A DNA stretch of 64,000 nucleotides from Canna indica (GCA_034359265.1 CP136897.1:31917501-31981500); one strand, 5' to 3'. Numbered from the stretch's first letter, positions 1 to 11,341 are shown. The notes: generated from the letters alone by a model not told the origin. Program-made: numbers and translations.

Positions 1-9
1 AAAAAAAAG

Positions 10-120
10 GGTGCAAGACGAGAACTTCCCAGGGGGTAACCCATCCTAGTACTACTCTCGCCCAAGCACGCTTATCTTCAGAGTTCTAATGGGATCCGAT
101 GCGTTAGTGCTGGTATGATT
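10..120 (-). pseudogene. 5S rRNA: 5S rRNA unit 0, 5'-truncated pseudogene
   Basis: The gene reads normally from its 3' end but breaks at about 119, where 'ggtatgat' joins 'tgaaaaataat' of the spacer. The first few gene bases and the whole upstream promoter are lost, a deletion of about 152 bp. Other changes include 'gcaagacgagaac' and 'ggtaaccc'. Confidence 0.85.
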
Positions 121-342
121 GAAAAATAATAATTGAAATGTTATTTTTCTTATTTATTTACAAATTTTAATTTTTCGGGTCGGTTGGTCGATCGAGCCGG
201 CCGTAGAGGTTGCGGCGGGCCCCGCGCGGGCGATCGACAGCCAAGGTTTATGGCGACGACGTCGTCCGTCCTTAACGTTTGGTTAGAAAGATTGGTAAAA
301 AAAATGATCTCGTCGTGCAATCAAATAGGTAGTAAAAAAAAA

Positions 343-459
343 AGTGCAACACGAGGACTTCCCATGGGTTCACCCATCCTAGTACTACTCTCGCCCAAGC
401 ACGCATAACTTCGGAGTTCTGATGGGATCCGGTGCGTTAGTGCTGGTATGATCGCACCC
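343..459 (-). rRNA. 5S rRNA: 5S rRNA unit 1
   Basis: Full length. Plus strand starts 'agtgc' instead of 'ggtgc', and the A-box has one change ('cacgcataac'). Confidence 0.9.
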
Positions 460-828
460 GATATGCACTTCTGATCGTCGGCTAATAAGGGTGAGCGTCC
501 GAGGGAGAGTTCGGGGGTCATTTTCTTCATCACTTCGCACGCCTTTCAGCGCCACGTGAAAAGCTGAAATCGGACAATAATGCACGGAGTTACGCCCGTT
601 TTAAACGAAAAATAATAATTGAAATGTTATTTTTCTTATTTATTTACAAATTTTAATTTTTCGGGTCGGTTGGTCGATCGAGCCGGCCGTAGATGTCGCG
701 GCGGGCCCCTCGCGGGCGATCGACAGCCAAATTTTATGGCGACGACGTCGTCCATCCTTAACGCTTGGTTAGAAAGATTGGTAAAAAAAATGATCTCGTC
801 GTGCAATCAAATAGGTAGTAAAAAAAAA

Positions 829-945
829 GGTGCAACACGAGGACTTCCCAGGGGTTCACCCATCCTAGTACTACTCTCGCCCAAGCACGCTTAACTTCGG
901 AGTTCTGATGGGATCCGGTGCGTTAGTGCTGGTATGATCGCACCC
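829..945 (-). rRNA. 5S rRNA: 5S rRNA unit 2
   Basis: Full length and near consensus; only 'ggggttcac' differs. Control boxes intact. Confidence 0.95.
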
Positions 946-1313
946 GTCAAGCTCTTCTAATCGTCGGCTAATAAGGGTGAGCGTTCGAGGGACAGCTCGG
1001 GGTCATTTTATTCGTCTCTTCGCGCTCCTTTCAGCGCCACGTGAAAAGCTGAAATCGGACAATAATGCACGGAGTTACGCCCGTTTTAAACGAAAAATAA
1101 TAATTGAAATGTTATTTTTCTTATTTATTTACAGATTTTAATTTTTCGGGTCGGTTGGTCGATCGAGCCGGCCGTAGAGTTTGCGGCGGGCCCCGCGCGG
1201 GCGATCGACAGCCAAGATTTATGGCGACGACGTCGTCCGTCCTTAACGTTTGGTTAGAAAAATTGGTAAAAAAAATTATCTCGTCGTGCAATCAAATAGG
1301 TAATAAAAAAACA

Positions 1314-1430
1314 AGTGCAACACGAGGACTTCCCAGGGGGTCACCCATCCTAGTACTCCTCTCGCACAAGCACGCTTAACTTCGAAGTTCTGATGGGATC
1401 CGGTGCGTTAGTGCTGAGATGATCGCACAC
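1314..1430 (-). rRNA. 5S rRNA: 5S rRNA unit 3
   Basis: Full length with 'agtgc', 'tactcctctcgcac', 'ttcgaag' and a changed 5' start ('gcacac'). The terminator tract is broken by a C. Confidence 0.85.
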
Positions 1431-1798
1431 GTCATGCACTTCTGATCGTCGGCTAATAAGGGTGATCGTCCGAGGGATAACTCGAGGTCATTTTCTTCGT
1501 CTCTTCGCGCGCCTTTCAGCGCCACGTGAAAAGCTGAAATCGGACTATAATGCAGGGAGTTACGCCCGTTTTAAACGAAAAATAATAATTGAAATGTTAT
1601 TTTTCTTATTTATTTACAAATTTTAATTTTTCGGGTCGGTTGGTCGATCGAGACGGCCGAAGAGGTTGCGGCGGGCCCCACGCGGGCGATCGACAACCAA
1701 GATTTATGGCGACGACATCGTCCGTCCTTAACGTTTGGTTAGAAAGATTGGTAAAAAAAATGATCTCGTCGTGCAATCAAATAGGTAGTAAAAAAAAA

Positions 1799-1915
1799 GG
1801 AGCAACAAGAGGACTTCTCAGGGGGTCACCCATCCTAGTACTACTCTCGCCCAAGCCAGCTTAACTTTGGAGTTCTGATGGGATCCGTTGCATTAGTCCT
1901 GGTATGATCGCACCC
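1799..1915 (-). rRNA. 5S rRNA: 5S rRNA unit 4, divergent
   Basis: Full length but many changes: 'ggagcaacaag', 'cttctcag', A-box 'caagccagctt', 'gatccgttgcattagtcc'. Possibly inactive. Confidence 0.8.
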
Positions 1916-2284
1916 GATATGCACTTCTGATCGTCGGCTAAAAAGGTCGAGCGTCCGAGGGAGAGTTCGGGGGTCATTTTCTTCGTCTCTTTGCGCGCCT
2001 TTCAGTGCCACGTGAAAAGCTGAAATCGGACAATAATTCACGGAGTTACGCCTGTTATAAACGAAAAATAATAATTGAAATGTTATTTTTCTTATTTAAT
2101 TACAAATTTTAATTTTTCGGGTCGGCTGGTCGATCGAGCCGGTCGTAGAGGTTGCGGCGAGCCCCGCGAGGGCGATCGACAGCCAAGATTTATGGCGATG
2201 ACGTCATCCGTCCTTAAAGTTTGGTTAGAAAGATTGGTAAAAAAAATGATCTTGTCGTGCAATCAAATAGGTAGTAAAAAAAAA

Positions 2285-2401
2285 AGTGCAACACGAGGAC
2301 TTCCCAGGGGGTCACCCATCCTAGTACTACTCTCGCACATGCACGCTTAACTTCGAAGTTCTGATAGGATCCGGTGCGTTAGTGCTGGTATGATCGCACC
2401 C
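2285..2401 (-). rRNA. 5S rRNA: 5S rRNA unit 5
   Basis: Full length. 'agtgc', 'ctcgcacatgcacgc', 'ttcgaag', 'gataggatcc'. Confidence 0.85.
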
Positions 2402-2761
2402 GATATGCACTTCTGATCGTCGGCTAATAAGGGCGAGCGTCCGAGGGAGAGTTATGGGGTTATTTTCTTCGTCTCTTTGCGCGCCTTTCAGCGCCACGTG
2501 AAAAGCTAAAATCGGACAATAATGCACGGAGTTACGCCTGTTTTGAACGAAAAATAATTATTGAAATGATATTTTTCTTATTTATTTACAAATTTAAATT
2601 TTTCGGGTCGGTTGGTCGATCGAGCCGGCCATAGAGGTTGCTGCGGGCGATCGACAGCCAAATTTTATGGCGACGACGTCGTCCGTCCTTAACGTTTGGT
2701 ATCGAAAGATTAGTAAAAAAAATGATCTCGTCGTGCAATCAAATAGGTAGTAAAAAAAAAG

Positions 2762-2878
2762 GGTGCAAGACGAGAACTTCCCAGGGGGTAACCCATCCTA
2801 GTACTACTCTCGCCCAAGCTCGCTTATCTTCGGAGTTCTAATGGGATCCGGTGCGTTAGTGCTGGTATGATCGCACCC
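2762..2878 (-). rRNA. 5S rRNA: 5S rRNA unit 6, divergent
   Basis: Shares 'gcaagacgagaac' and 'ggtaaccc' with units 0 and 83. A-box altered ('caagctcgcttatc'). Its downstream spacer lacks the 11-bp GC block. Confidence 0.85.
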
Positions 2879-3246
2879 GTCATGCACTTCTGATAGTCGG
2901 CTAATAAGGGTGAGCGTCCGAGGGACAGCTCGGGGTCATTTTCTTCGTCTCTTCGCGCGCCTTTTAGCGCCACGTGAAAAGCTGAAATCGGACAATAATG
3001 CACGAAGTTACGCCCGTTTTAAACGAAAAATAATAATTGAAATGTTATATTTCTTATTTATTTACAAATTTTAATTTTTTGGGTCGGTTGGTCGATCGAG
3101 CCGGCCGTAGAGGTTGCGGCGGGCCCCGGGCGGGCGATCGACAGCCAAATTTTATGTCGACGACGTCGTCCGTCCTTAACGTTTGGTTAGAAAGATTGGT
3201 AAAAAAAATGATCTCGTCGTGCAATCAAATAGGTAGTAAAAAAAAA

Positions 3247-3363
3247 GGTGCAACACGAGGACTTCCCAGGGGGTCACCCATCCTAGTACTACTCTCGCCC
3301 AAGCAGGCTTAACTTCGGAGTTCTGATGGGATCCGGTGCGTTAGTGCTGGTATGATCGCACCC
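3247..3363 (-). rRNA. 5S rRNA: 5S rRNA unit 7
   Basis: Near consensus; one A-box change ('caagcaggctt'), shared with unit 10. Confidence 0.93.
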
Positions 3364-3730
3364 GTCATGCACTTCTGATCGTCGGCTATTAAGGGTGAGC
3401 GTCCGAGGGATAGCCCGGGGTCATTTTCTTCGTCTCTTCGCGTGCCTTTTAGCGCCACGTGAAAAGCTGAAATCGAACAATAATGCACGGAGTTACGCCC
3501 GTTTTAAACGAAAAATAATAATTGAAATGTTATTTTTCTTATTTATTTATAAATTTTAATTTTTCGGGTCGGTTGGTCGATCAAGCCGGCCGTAGAGGTT
3601 GCGGCTGGCCCCGCGCGGGCGATCGACAGCCAATTTTATGTCGACGACGTCGTCCGTCCTTAACGTTTGGTTAGAAAGATTGGTAAAAAAAATGATCTCG
3701 GCTTGCAATCAAATAGGTAGTAAAAAAAAA

Positions 3731-3847
3731 GGTGCAACACGAGGACTTTCAAGGGGGTCACCCATCCTAGTACTACTCTCGCCCAATCACGCTTAACTTC
3801 GGAGTTCTGATGGGATCCGGTGCGTTAGTGCTGGTATGATCGCACCC
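3731..3847 (-). rRNA. 5S rRNA: 5S rRNA unit 8
   Basis: Full length; 'gactttcaagggg' and A-box 'caatcacgctt'. Confidence 0.9.
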
Positions 3848-4214
3848 GTCATGCACTTCTGATCGTCGGCTAATAAGGGTGAGCGTCCGAGGGATAGCTC
3901 GGGGTCAGTTTCTTCGTCTCTTCGCGCGCCTTTTAGCGCCACGTGAAAAGCTGAAATCGGACAATAATGCACGGAGTTACGCCCGTTCTAAACGAAAAAT
4001 AATAATTGAAATGTTATTTTTCTTATTTATTTACAAATTTTAATTTTTCGGGTCGGTTGGTCGATCAAGCCGGCCGTAGAGGTTGCGGCTGGCCCCGCGC
4101 GGGCGATCGACAGCCAATTTTATGTCGACGACGTCGTCCGTCCTTAACGTTTGGTTAGAAAGATTGGTAAAAAAAATGATCTCGTCTTGCAATCAAATAG
4201 GTAGTAAAAAAAAA

Positions 4215-4330
4215 GGTGCAACACGAGGACTTCCCAGGGGGTCACCCATCCTAGTACTACTCTCGCCAAGCACACTTAACTTCGGAGTTCTGATGGAATC
4301 CGGTGCGTTAGTGCTGGTATGATCACACCC
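4215..4330 (-). rRNA. 5S rRNA: 5S rRNA unit 9 (116 bp)
   Basis: One base lost next to the A-box ('ctcgccaagcacactt'), plus 'gatggaatcc' and 'gatcacaccc'. Confidence 0.85.
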
Positions 4331-4698
4331 GTCATGCACTTCTGATCGTCAGCTAATAAGGGTGAGCGTCCGAGGGATAGCTCGGGGTCATTTTCTTCGT
4401 CTCTTCGCGCGCCTTTTAGCGCCACGTGAAAAGCTAAAATCGGACAATAATGCACGGAGTTACGCCCGTTTGAAACGAAAAATAATAATTGAAATGTTAT
4501 ATTTCTTATTTATTTACAAATTTTAATTTTTCGGGTCGGTTGGTCGATCGAGCCGGCCGTAGAGGTTGCGGCGGGCCCCGCGCGGGCGATCGACAGCCAA
4601 ATTTTATGTCGACGACGTCGTCCGTCCTTAACGTTTGGTTAGAAAGATTGGTAAAAAAAATGATCTCGTCGTGCAATCAAATAGGTAGTAAAAAAAAA

Positions 4699-4815
4699 GG
4701 TGCAACACGAGGACTTCCCAGGGGGTCACCCATCCTAGTACTACTCTCGCCCAAGCAGGCTTAACTTCGGAGTTCTGATGGGATCCGGTGCGTTAGTGCT
4801 GGTATGATCGCACCC
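4699..4815 (-). rRNA. 5S rRNA: 5S rRNA unit 10
   Basis: Consensus except A-box 'caagcaggctt'. Confidence 0.94.
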
Positions 4816-5183
4816 GTCATGCACTTCTGATCGTCGGCTATTAAGGGTGAGCGTCCGAGGGATAGCTCGGGGTCATTTTCTTCGTCTCTTCGCGTGCCTT
4901 TTAGCGCCACGTGAAAAGCTGAAATCGGACAATAATGCACGGAGTTACGCCCGTTTTAAACGAAAAATAATAATTGAAATGTTATTTTTCTTATTTATTT
5001 ACAAATTTTAATTTTTCGGGTCGGTTGGTCGATCGAGCCGGCCGTAGAGGTTGCGGCGGGCCCCGCGCGGGCGATCGACAGCCAAATTTTATGTCGACGA
5101 CGTCGTCCGTCCTTAACGTTTGGTTAGAAAGATTGGTAAAAAAAATGATCTCGTCGTGCAATCAAATAGGTAGTAAAAAAAAA

Positions 5184-5300
5184 GGTGCAACACGAGGACT
5201 TCCCAGGGGGTCACACATCCTAGTACTACTCGCGCCCAAGCACGCTTAACTTCGGAGTTCTGATGGGATCCGGTGCGTTAGTGCTCGTATGATCGCACCC
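5184..5300 (-). rRNA. 5S rRNA: 5S rRNA unit 11
   Basis: C-box changed ('cacacatcct'), with 'actcgcgcccaag' and 'gctcgtatg'. Confidence 0.87.
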
Positions 5301-5668
5301 GCCATGCACTTCTTATCGTCTGCTAATAAGGGTGAGCGTCCGAGGGATAGCTCGGGGTCATTTTCTTCGTCTCTTCGCGCGCCTTTTAGCGCCACGTGAA
5401 AAGCTGAAATCGGACAATAATGCACGGAGTTACACCCGTTTTAAACGAAAAATAATAATTGAAATGTTATATTTCTTATTTATTTACAAATTTTAATTTT
5501 TCGGGTCGGTTGGTTGATCGAGCCGGCCGAAGAGGTTGCGGCGGGCCCCGCACGGGCGATCGACAGCCAAATTTTATATCGACGACGTCGTCCGTCCTTA
5601 ACGTTTTGTTAGAAAGATGGGTAAAAAAAATGATCTCGTCATGCAATCAAATAGGTAGTTAAAAAAAT

Positions 5669-5785
5669 GGTGCAACACGAGGACTTCCCAGGGGGTCACC
5701 CATCCTAGTACTACTCTCGCCCAAGCACGCTTAACTTCGGAGTTCTAATGGGATCCGACGCGCTAGTGCTGGTATGATCGCAACC
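5669..5785 (-). rRNA. 5S rRNA: 5S rRNA unit 12
   Basis: Full length; 'ctaatgggatccgacgcgc' and 5' start 'gcaacc'. Terminator tract interrupted by a T on the plus strand. Confidence 0.87.
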
Positions 5786-6127
5786 ATCATTCACTTCTGA
5801 CCGTCGGCTAATAAGGGTGAGCGTCCGATGGATAGCTCGGGGTCATTTTCTTCGTCTCTTCGCGCGCCTTTTAGCGCCACGTGAAAAGCTGAAATCGAAC
5901 AATAATGCACGGAGTTACGCCCGTTTTAAACGAAAAATAATAATTGAAATGTTATTTTTCTTATTTATTTACAAATTTTAATTTTTCGGGTCGGTTGGTT
6001 GATCGAGCCGGCCGTAGAGGTTGCGGCGGGCGATCGACAGCCAAATTTTATGTCGACGACGTCATCCGTCCTTAACGTTTGGTTAGAAAGATTGGTATTA
6101 AAAAAGATCTCGTCGTGCAATCAAATA

Positions 6128-6235
6128 GGTGCAACACGAGGACTTCCTAGGCGGTCACCCATCCTAGTACTACTCTCGCCCAAGCACGCTTAACTTCGGA
6201 GTTCTGATGGAATCCGGTGCGTTAGTGCTGGTATG
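6128..6235 (-). pseudogene. 5S rRNA: 5S rRNA unit 13, truncated at both flanks
   Basis: The first 9 gene bases and the whole upstream promoter are missing. 'ggtATG' fuses to 'ATGttattttt' of the spacer, a 175-bp deletion across a shared ATG. At the 3' side the primary T-tract is also lost: 'ataggtgcaac' replaces 'ataggtagta' plus an A-run plus 'ggtgcaac', apparently a deletion between GGT repeats. Only a T6 run about 23 bp on remains. Unit 25 has the same double rearrangement. Confidence 0.9.
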
Positions 6236-6437
6236 TTATTTTTCTTATTTATTTACAAATTTTAATTTTTCAGGTCGGTTGGTCGATCGAGCCGGCCGTA
6301 GAGGTTGCGGCGGGCCCCGCGCGGGCGATCGACCGCCAAATTTTATGTCGACGACGTCGTCCGTCCTTAACGTTTGGTTAGAAAGATTGGTAAAAAAAAT
6401 GATCTCGTCGTGCAATCAAATAGGTAGTAGAAAAAAA

Positions 6438-6554
6438 GGTGTAACACGAGGACTTCTCAGGGGGTCACCCATCCTAGTACTACTCTAGCCCAAGCGCGCT
6501 TAACTTCGGAGTTCTGATGGGATCCGGTGCGTTACTGCTGGTATGATCGCATCC
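6438..6554 (-). rRNA. 5S rRNA: 5S rRNA unit 14
   Basis: 'ggtgtaac', 'cttctcag', 'tctagcccaagcgcgc' (IE and A-box changes), 'gcatcc'. Possibly impaired. Confidence 0.82.
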
Positions 6555-6922
6555 GTCATGCACTTCTGATCGTCGGCTAATAAGGTTGAGCGTCCGTGGG
6601 ATAGCTCGGGGTCATTTTCTTCGTCTCTTCGCTTGCCTTTTAGCGCCACGTGAAAAGCTGAAATCGGACAATAATGCACGGAGTTACGCCCCTTTTAAAC
6701 GAAAAATAATAATTGAAATGTTATATTTCTTATTTATTTACAAATTTTAATTTTTCGGGTCGGTTATTCGATCGAGCCGGCCGTAGAGGTTGCGGCGGGC
6801 CCCGCGTGGGCGATCGACAGCCAAATTTTATGTCGATGACGTCGTCCGTCCTTAACGTTTGGTTAGAAAGATTGGTAAAAAAAATGATCTCGTCGTGCAA
6901 TCAAATAGGTAGTAAAAAAAAA

Positions 6923-7039
6923 AGTGTAACACGAGGACTTCCCAAGGGGTCACCCATCCTAGCACTACTCTCGCCCAAGCACGCTTAACTTCGGAATTCT
7001 GATGGGATCCGGTGCGTTACTGCTGGTATGATTGCACCC
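6923..7039 (-). rRNA. 5S rRNA: 5S rRNA unit 15
   Basis: 'agtgtaac', 'cccaagggg', 'tagcactac', 'cggaattctg', 'gattgcaccc'. Confidence 0.85.
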
Positions 7040-7407
7040 GTCATGGACTTCTGATCGTCGGCTAATAAGGTTGAGCGTCCGAGGGATAGCTCGGGGTCAT
7101 TTTCTTTGTCTCTTCGCGCGCCTTTTAGCACCACGTGAAAAGCTGAAATCGGACAATAATGCACGGAGTTACGCCCGTTCTAAACGAAAAATAATAATTG
7201 AAATGTTATATTTCTTATTTATTTAAAAATTTTAATTTTTCGGGTCGGTTGGTCGATCGAGCCGGCCGTAGAGGTTGTGGCGGGCCCCGCGCGGGCGATC
7301 GACAGCCAAATTTTATGTCGACGACGTCGTCCGTCCTTAACGTTTGGTTTGAAAGATTGGTAAAAAAAATAATCTCGTCGTGCAATCAAATAAGTAGTAA
7401 AAAAAAA

Positions 7408-7524
7408 GGTGCAACACGAGGACTTCCCAGGGGTTCACCCATAGTAGTACTACTCTGGCCCAAGCACGCTTAACTTCGGAGTTCTGATGGGATCCGGTGC
7501 GTTAGTGCTGGTATGATCGCAACC
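7408..7524 (-). rRNA. 5S rRNA: 5S rRNA unit 16
   Basis: C-box edge changed ('cacccatagtag'), 'ctctggccc', 5' start 'gcaacc'. Confidence 0.86.
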
Positions 7525-7893
7525 GTCATGCACTTCTGGTCGTCGGCTAATAAGGGTGAGCGTCGGAGGGATAGCTCGGGGTCATTTTCTTCGTCTCTTT
7601 GCGCGCCTTTTAGCGCCACGTGAAAAGCTGAAATCGGACAATAATGCACGGAGTTACGCCCGTTTTAAACGAAAAATAGTAATTGAAATGTTATTTTTCT
7701 TATTTATTTACAAATTTTAATTTTTCGGGTCGGTTGGTCGATCGAGCCAGCCGTAGAGGTTGCGGCGGGCCCCGCGCGGGCGATCGACAGCCAAATTTTA
7801 TGTCGACGACGTCGTCCGTCCTTAATGTTTGGTTAGAAAGATTGGAAAAAAAAAATGATCTCGTCGTGCAATCTAATAGGTAGTAAAAAAAAA

Positions 7894-8010
7894 GGTGCAA
7901 CACGAGAACTTCCCAGGGGTTCACCCATCCTAGTACTACTCTCGCCCAAGCACGCTTAACTTCGGAGTTCTGATGGGATCCGGTGCGTTAGTGCTGGTAT
8001 GATCGCACCT
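7894..8010 (-). rRNA. 5S rRNA: 5S rRNA unit 17
   Basis: Control boxes intact; 'cgagaac', 'ggggttcac', 5' start 'gcacct'. Confidence 0.92.
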
Positions 8011-8377
8011 GTCATGCACTTCTGATCGTCGGCTAATAAGGTTGAGCGTCCGAGGGATAGCTCGGGGTCATTTTCTTCGTCTCTTCGCACGCCTTTTAGC
8101 GCCACGTGAAAAGCTGAAATCGGACAATAATGCACGGAGTTACGCCCGTTTTAAACGAAAAATAATAATTGAAATGTTATATTTCTTATTTATTTACAAA
8201 TTTTAATTTTTCGGGTCGGTTGGTCGATCGAGCCGGCCGTAGAGGTTGCGGCGGGCCCCGGCGGGCGATCGACAACCAAATTTTTTGTCGACGACGTCGT
8301 CCGTCCTTAACGTTTGGTTAGAAAGATTGGTAAAAAAAATGATCTCATCGTGCAATCAAATAGGTAGTAAAAAAAAT

Positions 8378-8494
8378 GGTGCAACACGAGGACTTCCCAG
8401 GGGGTCACCCATCCTAGTACTATTCTCGCCCAAGCACGCTTAACTTCGGAGTTCTGATGGGATCCGGTGCGTTAGTGCTGGAATGATCGCACCC
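8378..8494 (-). rRNA. 5S rRNA: 5S rRNA unit 18, altered upstream spacing
   Basis: Body intact ('actattctcg', 'ggaatgatcg'). Upstream, 'acccatctgatcg' replaces the longer consensus, so 9 bp are gone and the TATA-like box moves to about -20. Confidence 0.88.
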
Positions 8495-8853
8495 ATCTGA
8501 TCGTCGGCTAATAAGGGTGAGCGTCCGAGGTATAGCTCGGGGTCATTTTCTTCGTCTCTTCGCACGACTTTTAGCGCCACGTGAAAAGCTGAAATCGGAC
8601 AATAATGCACGGAGTTACGCCCGTTTTAAACGAAAAATAATAATTGAAATATTATATTTCTTATTTATTTACAAATTTTAATTTTTTGGGTCGGTTGGTC
8701 GATCGAGCCGGCCATAGAGGTTGCGGCGGGCCCCGCGCGGGCGATCGACAGCCAAATTTTATGTCGACGGCATCGTCCGTCCTTAAAGTTTGGTTAGAAA
8801 GATTGGAAGAAAAAATGATCTCGTCGTGCCATCAAATAGGTAGTAAAAAAAAA

Positions 8854-8970
8854 GATGCAACACGAGGACTTCCCAGGGGGTCACCCATCCTAGTACTACT
8901 CTCGCCCAAGCACGCTTATCTTCGGAGTTCTAATGGGATCCGGTGCGTTAGTGCTGGTATGATCGCACCC
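8854..8970 (-). rRNA. 5S rRNA: 5S rRNA unit 19
   Basis: 'gatgcaac', A-box end 'cttatcttc', 'ttctaatggg'. Confidence 0.88.
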
Positions 8971-9337
8971 GTCATGCACTATTGATCGTCGACTAATAAG
9001 GGTGAGCGTCCGAGTGATAGCTCGGGGTCATTTTCTTCGTCTCTTCGCGCGCCTTTTAGCGCCACGTGAAAAGCTGAAATCGGACAATAATGCACGGAGT
9101 TACGCCCGTTTTAAATGAAAAATAATAATTGAAATGTTATATTTCTTATTTATTTACAAATTTTAATTTTTCGGGTCGGTTGGTCGATCGAGCCGGCCGT
9201 AGAGGTTGCGGCGGGCCCCGCGCGGGCGATCGACAACCAAATTTTTTGTCGACGACGTCGTCCGTCCTTAACGTTTGGTTAGAAAGATTGGTAAAAAAAA
9301 TGATCTCATCGTGCAATCAAATAGGTAGTAAAAAAAT

Positions 9338-9454
9338 GGTGCAACACGAGGACTTCCCAGGGGGTCACCCATCCTAGTACTATTCTCGCCCAAGCACGCT
9401 TAACTTCGGAGTTCTGATGGGATCCGGTGCGTTAGTGCTGGAATGATCGCACCC
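9338..9454 (-). rRNA. 5S rRNA: 5S rRNA unit 20, altered upstream spacing
   Basis: Copy of unit 18 at 960 bp, with the same 9-bp upstream deletion. Confidence 0.88.
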
Positions 9455-9813
9455 ATCTGATCGTCAGCTAATAAGGGTGAGCGTCCGAGGGATAGCTCGG
9501 GGTCATTTTCTTCGTCTCTTCGCGCGCCTTTTAACGCCACGTGAAAAGCTGAAATCGGACAATAATGCACGGAGTTACGCCCGTTTTAAACGAAAAATAA
9601 TAATTGAAATATTATATTTCTTATTTATTTACAAATTTTAATTTTTTGGGTCGGTTGGTCGATCGAGCCGGCCATAGAGGTTGCGGCGGGCCCCGCGCGG
9701 GCGATCGACAGCCAAATTTTATGTCGACGACGTCGTCCGTCCTTAACGTTTGGTTAGAAAGATTGGTAAAAAAAATGATCTCGTCGTACAATCAAATAGG
9801 TAGTAAAAAAAAA

Positions 9814-9930
9814 GGTGCAACACGAGGACTTCCTAGGGGGTCACCCATCCTAGTACTACTCTCGCCCAAGCACGCTTAACTTCGGAGTTCTGATGGGATC
9901 CGGTGCGTTAGTGCTGGTATGATCGCACCC
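9814..9930 (-). rRNA. 5S rRNA: 5S rRNA unit 21
   Basis: Consensus except 'cttcctagg'. Confidence 0.95.
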
Positions 9931-10299
9931 GTCATGCACTTCTGATCGTCGGCTAATAAGGTTGAGCGTCCGAGGGATAGCTCGGGGTCATTTTCTTCGT
10001 CTCTTCGCGCGCCTTTTAGCGCCACGTGAAAAGCTGAAATCGGACAATAATGCACGGAGTTACGCCCGTTTTAAACGAAAAATAATAATTGAAATGTTAT
10101 TTTTCTTATTTATTTACAAATTTTAATTTTTCGGGTCGGTTGGTCGATCGAGCCGGCCGTAGAGGTTGCGGCGGGCCCCGCGCGGGCGATCGACAGCCAA
10201 ATTTTATGTCGACGACGTCGTCCGTCCTTAACGTTTCGTTAGAAAGATTGGAAAAAAAAAATGATCTCGTCGTGCCATCAAATAGGTAGTAAAAAAAAA

Positions 10300-10416
10300 G
10301 ACGCAACACGAGGACTTCCCAGGGGGTCACCCATCCTAGTACTACTCTCGCCCAAGCACGCTTGACTTCGGAGTTCTGATGGGATTCGTTGCGTTAGTGC
10401 TGGTATGATCGCACCC
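10300..10416 (-). rRNA. 5S rRNA: 5S rRNA unit 22
   Basis: 'gacgcaac', A-box end 'cttgacttc', 'gggattcgttgcg'. Confidence 0.88.
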
Positions 10417-10783
10417 GTCATGCACTTCTGATCGTCGGCTAATAAGGGTGAGCGTCCGAGGGATAGCTCGGGGTCATTTTCTTCGTCTCTTCGCGCGCCT
10501 TTTAGCGCCACGTGAAAAGCTGAAATCGGACAATAATGCACGGAGTTACGCCCGTTTTAAACGAAAAATAATAATTGAAATGTTATATTTCTTATTTATT
10601 TACAAATTTTAATTTTTCGGGTCGGTTGGTCGATCGAGCCGGCCGTAGAGGTTGCGGCGGGCCCCGCGCGGGCGATCGACAGCCAAATTTTATGTCGACG
10701 ACGTCGTCCGTCCTTAACGTTTTGTTAGAAAGATTGGTAAAAAAAATGATATTGTCGTGCAATCAAATAGGTAGTAAAAAAAA

Positions 10784-10900
10784 GGTGCAACACGAGGACT
10801 TCCCAAGGGGTAACCCATCCTAGTACTACTCTCACCCAAGCACGCTTAACTTCGGAGTTCTGATGGGATCCGGTGCGTTAGTGCTGGTATGATCGCACCC
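10784..10900 (-). rRNA. 5S rRNA: 5S rRNA unit 23
   Basis: 'cccaaggggtaaccc', 'ctctcaccc'. Upstream motifs present. Confidence 0.9.
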
Positions 10901-11153
10901 GTCATGCACTTCTGATCGTCGGCTAATAAGGTTGAGCGTCCGAGGGATAGCTCGGGGTCATTTTCTTCGTCTCTTCGTGCGCCTTTTAGCGCCACGTGAA
11001 AAGCTGAAATCGGACAATAATGCACAAAGTTACGCCTGTTTTAAACGAAAAATAATAATTGAAATGTTATTTTTCTTATTTATTTACAAATTTTAATTTT
11101 TTGGGTCGGTTGGTCGATCGAGCCGGCCGTAGATGTTGCGGCGGGCCCCGCGC

Positions 11154-11299
11154 GGGCGATCGACAGCCAAATTTTATGTCGACGATGTCGTCCGTCCTTA
11201 ACGTCTGGTTAGAAAGATTGGAAAAAGGGCGATCGACAGCCAAATTTTATGTCGACGACGTCGTCCGTACTTAACGTTTGGTTAGAAAGATTGGAAAAA
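11154..11299. repeat. 73-bp tandem duplication in spacer (unit 24)
   Basis: Two copies of a 73-bp segment running from 'gggcgatcgacagcc' to 'gattggaaaaa', at 11154-11226 and 11227-11299. The palindrome region is therefore doubled. Confidence 0.9.
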
Positions 11300-11341
11300 A
11301 AAATGATCTCGTCGTGCAATCAAATAGGTAGTAAAAAAAAA

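Larger units (their letters stand above)
8169..10088. repeat. Dimer duplication, 2 x 960 bp
   Basis: Units 18-19 (8169-9128) and 20-21 (9129-10088) share paired features: 'aaattttttgtcgac', the 9-bp upstream deletion in the first member, and 'ttgaaatattat' in the second. The copies are not identical (unit 19 differs from unit 21). Confidence 0.8.

Noticed and set aside
619..894. Repeated plus-strand open frame of 91 codons (about 485-bp spacing, often beginning from TTG), running from the AT-rich spacer block into the antisense of 5S
   Set aside because: It recurs because the DNA unit is repeated. It has no protein family resemblance, reads antisense through the 5S gene, and is broken by single-base indels in many units. 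Its conservation is explained by array homogenisation.
6207..6488. Fused frames crossing from 5S antisense into the next spacer in the truncated units
   Set aside because: The fusion results from the 175-bp deletion at the ATG junction and is not a new gene.
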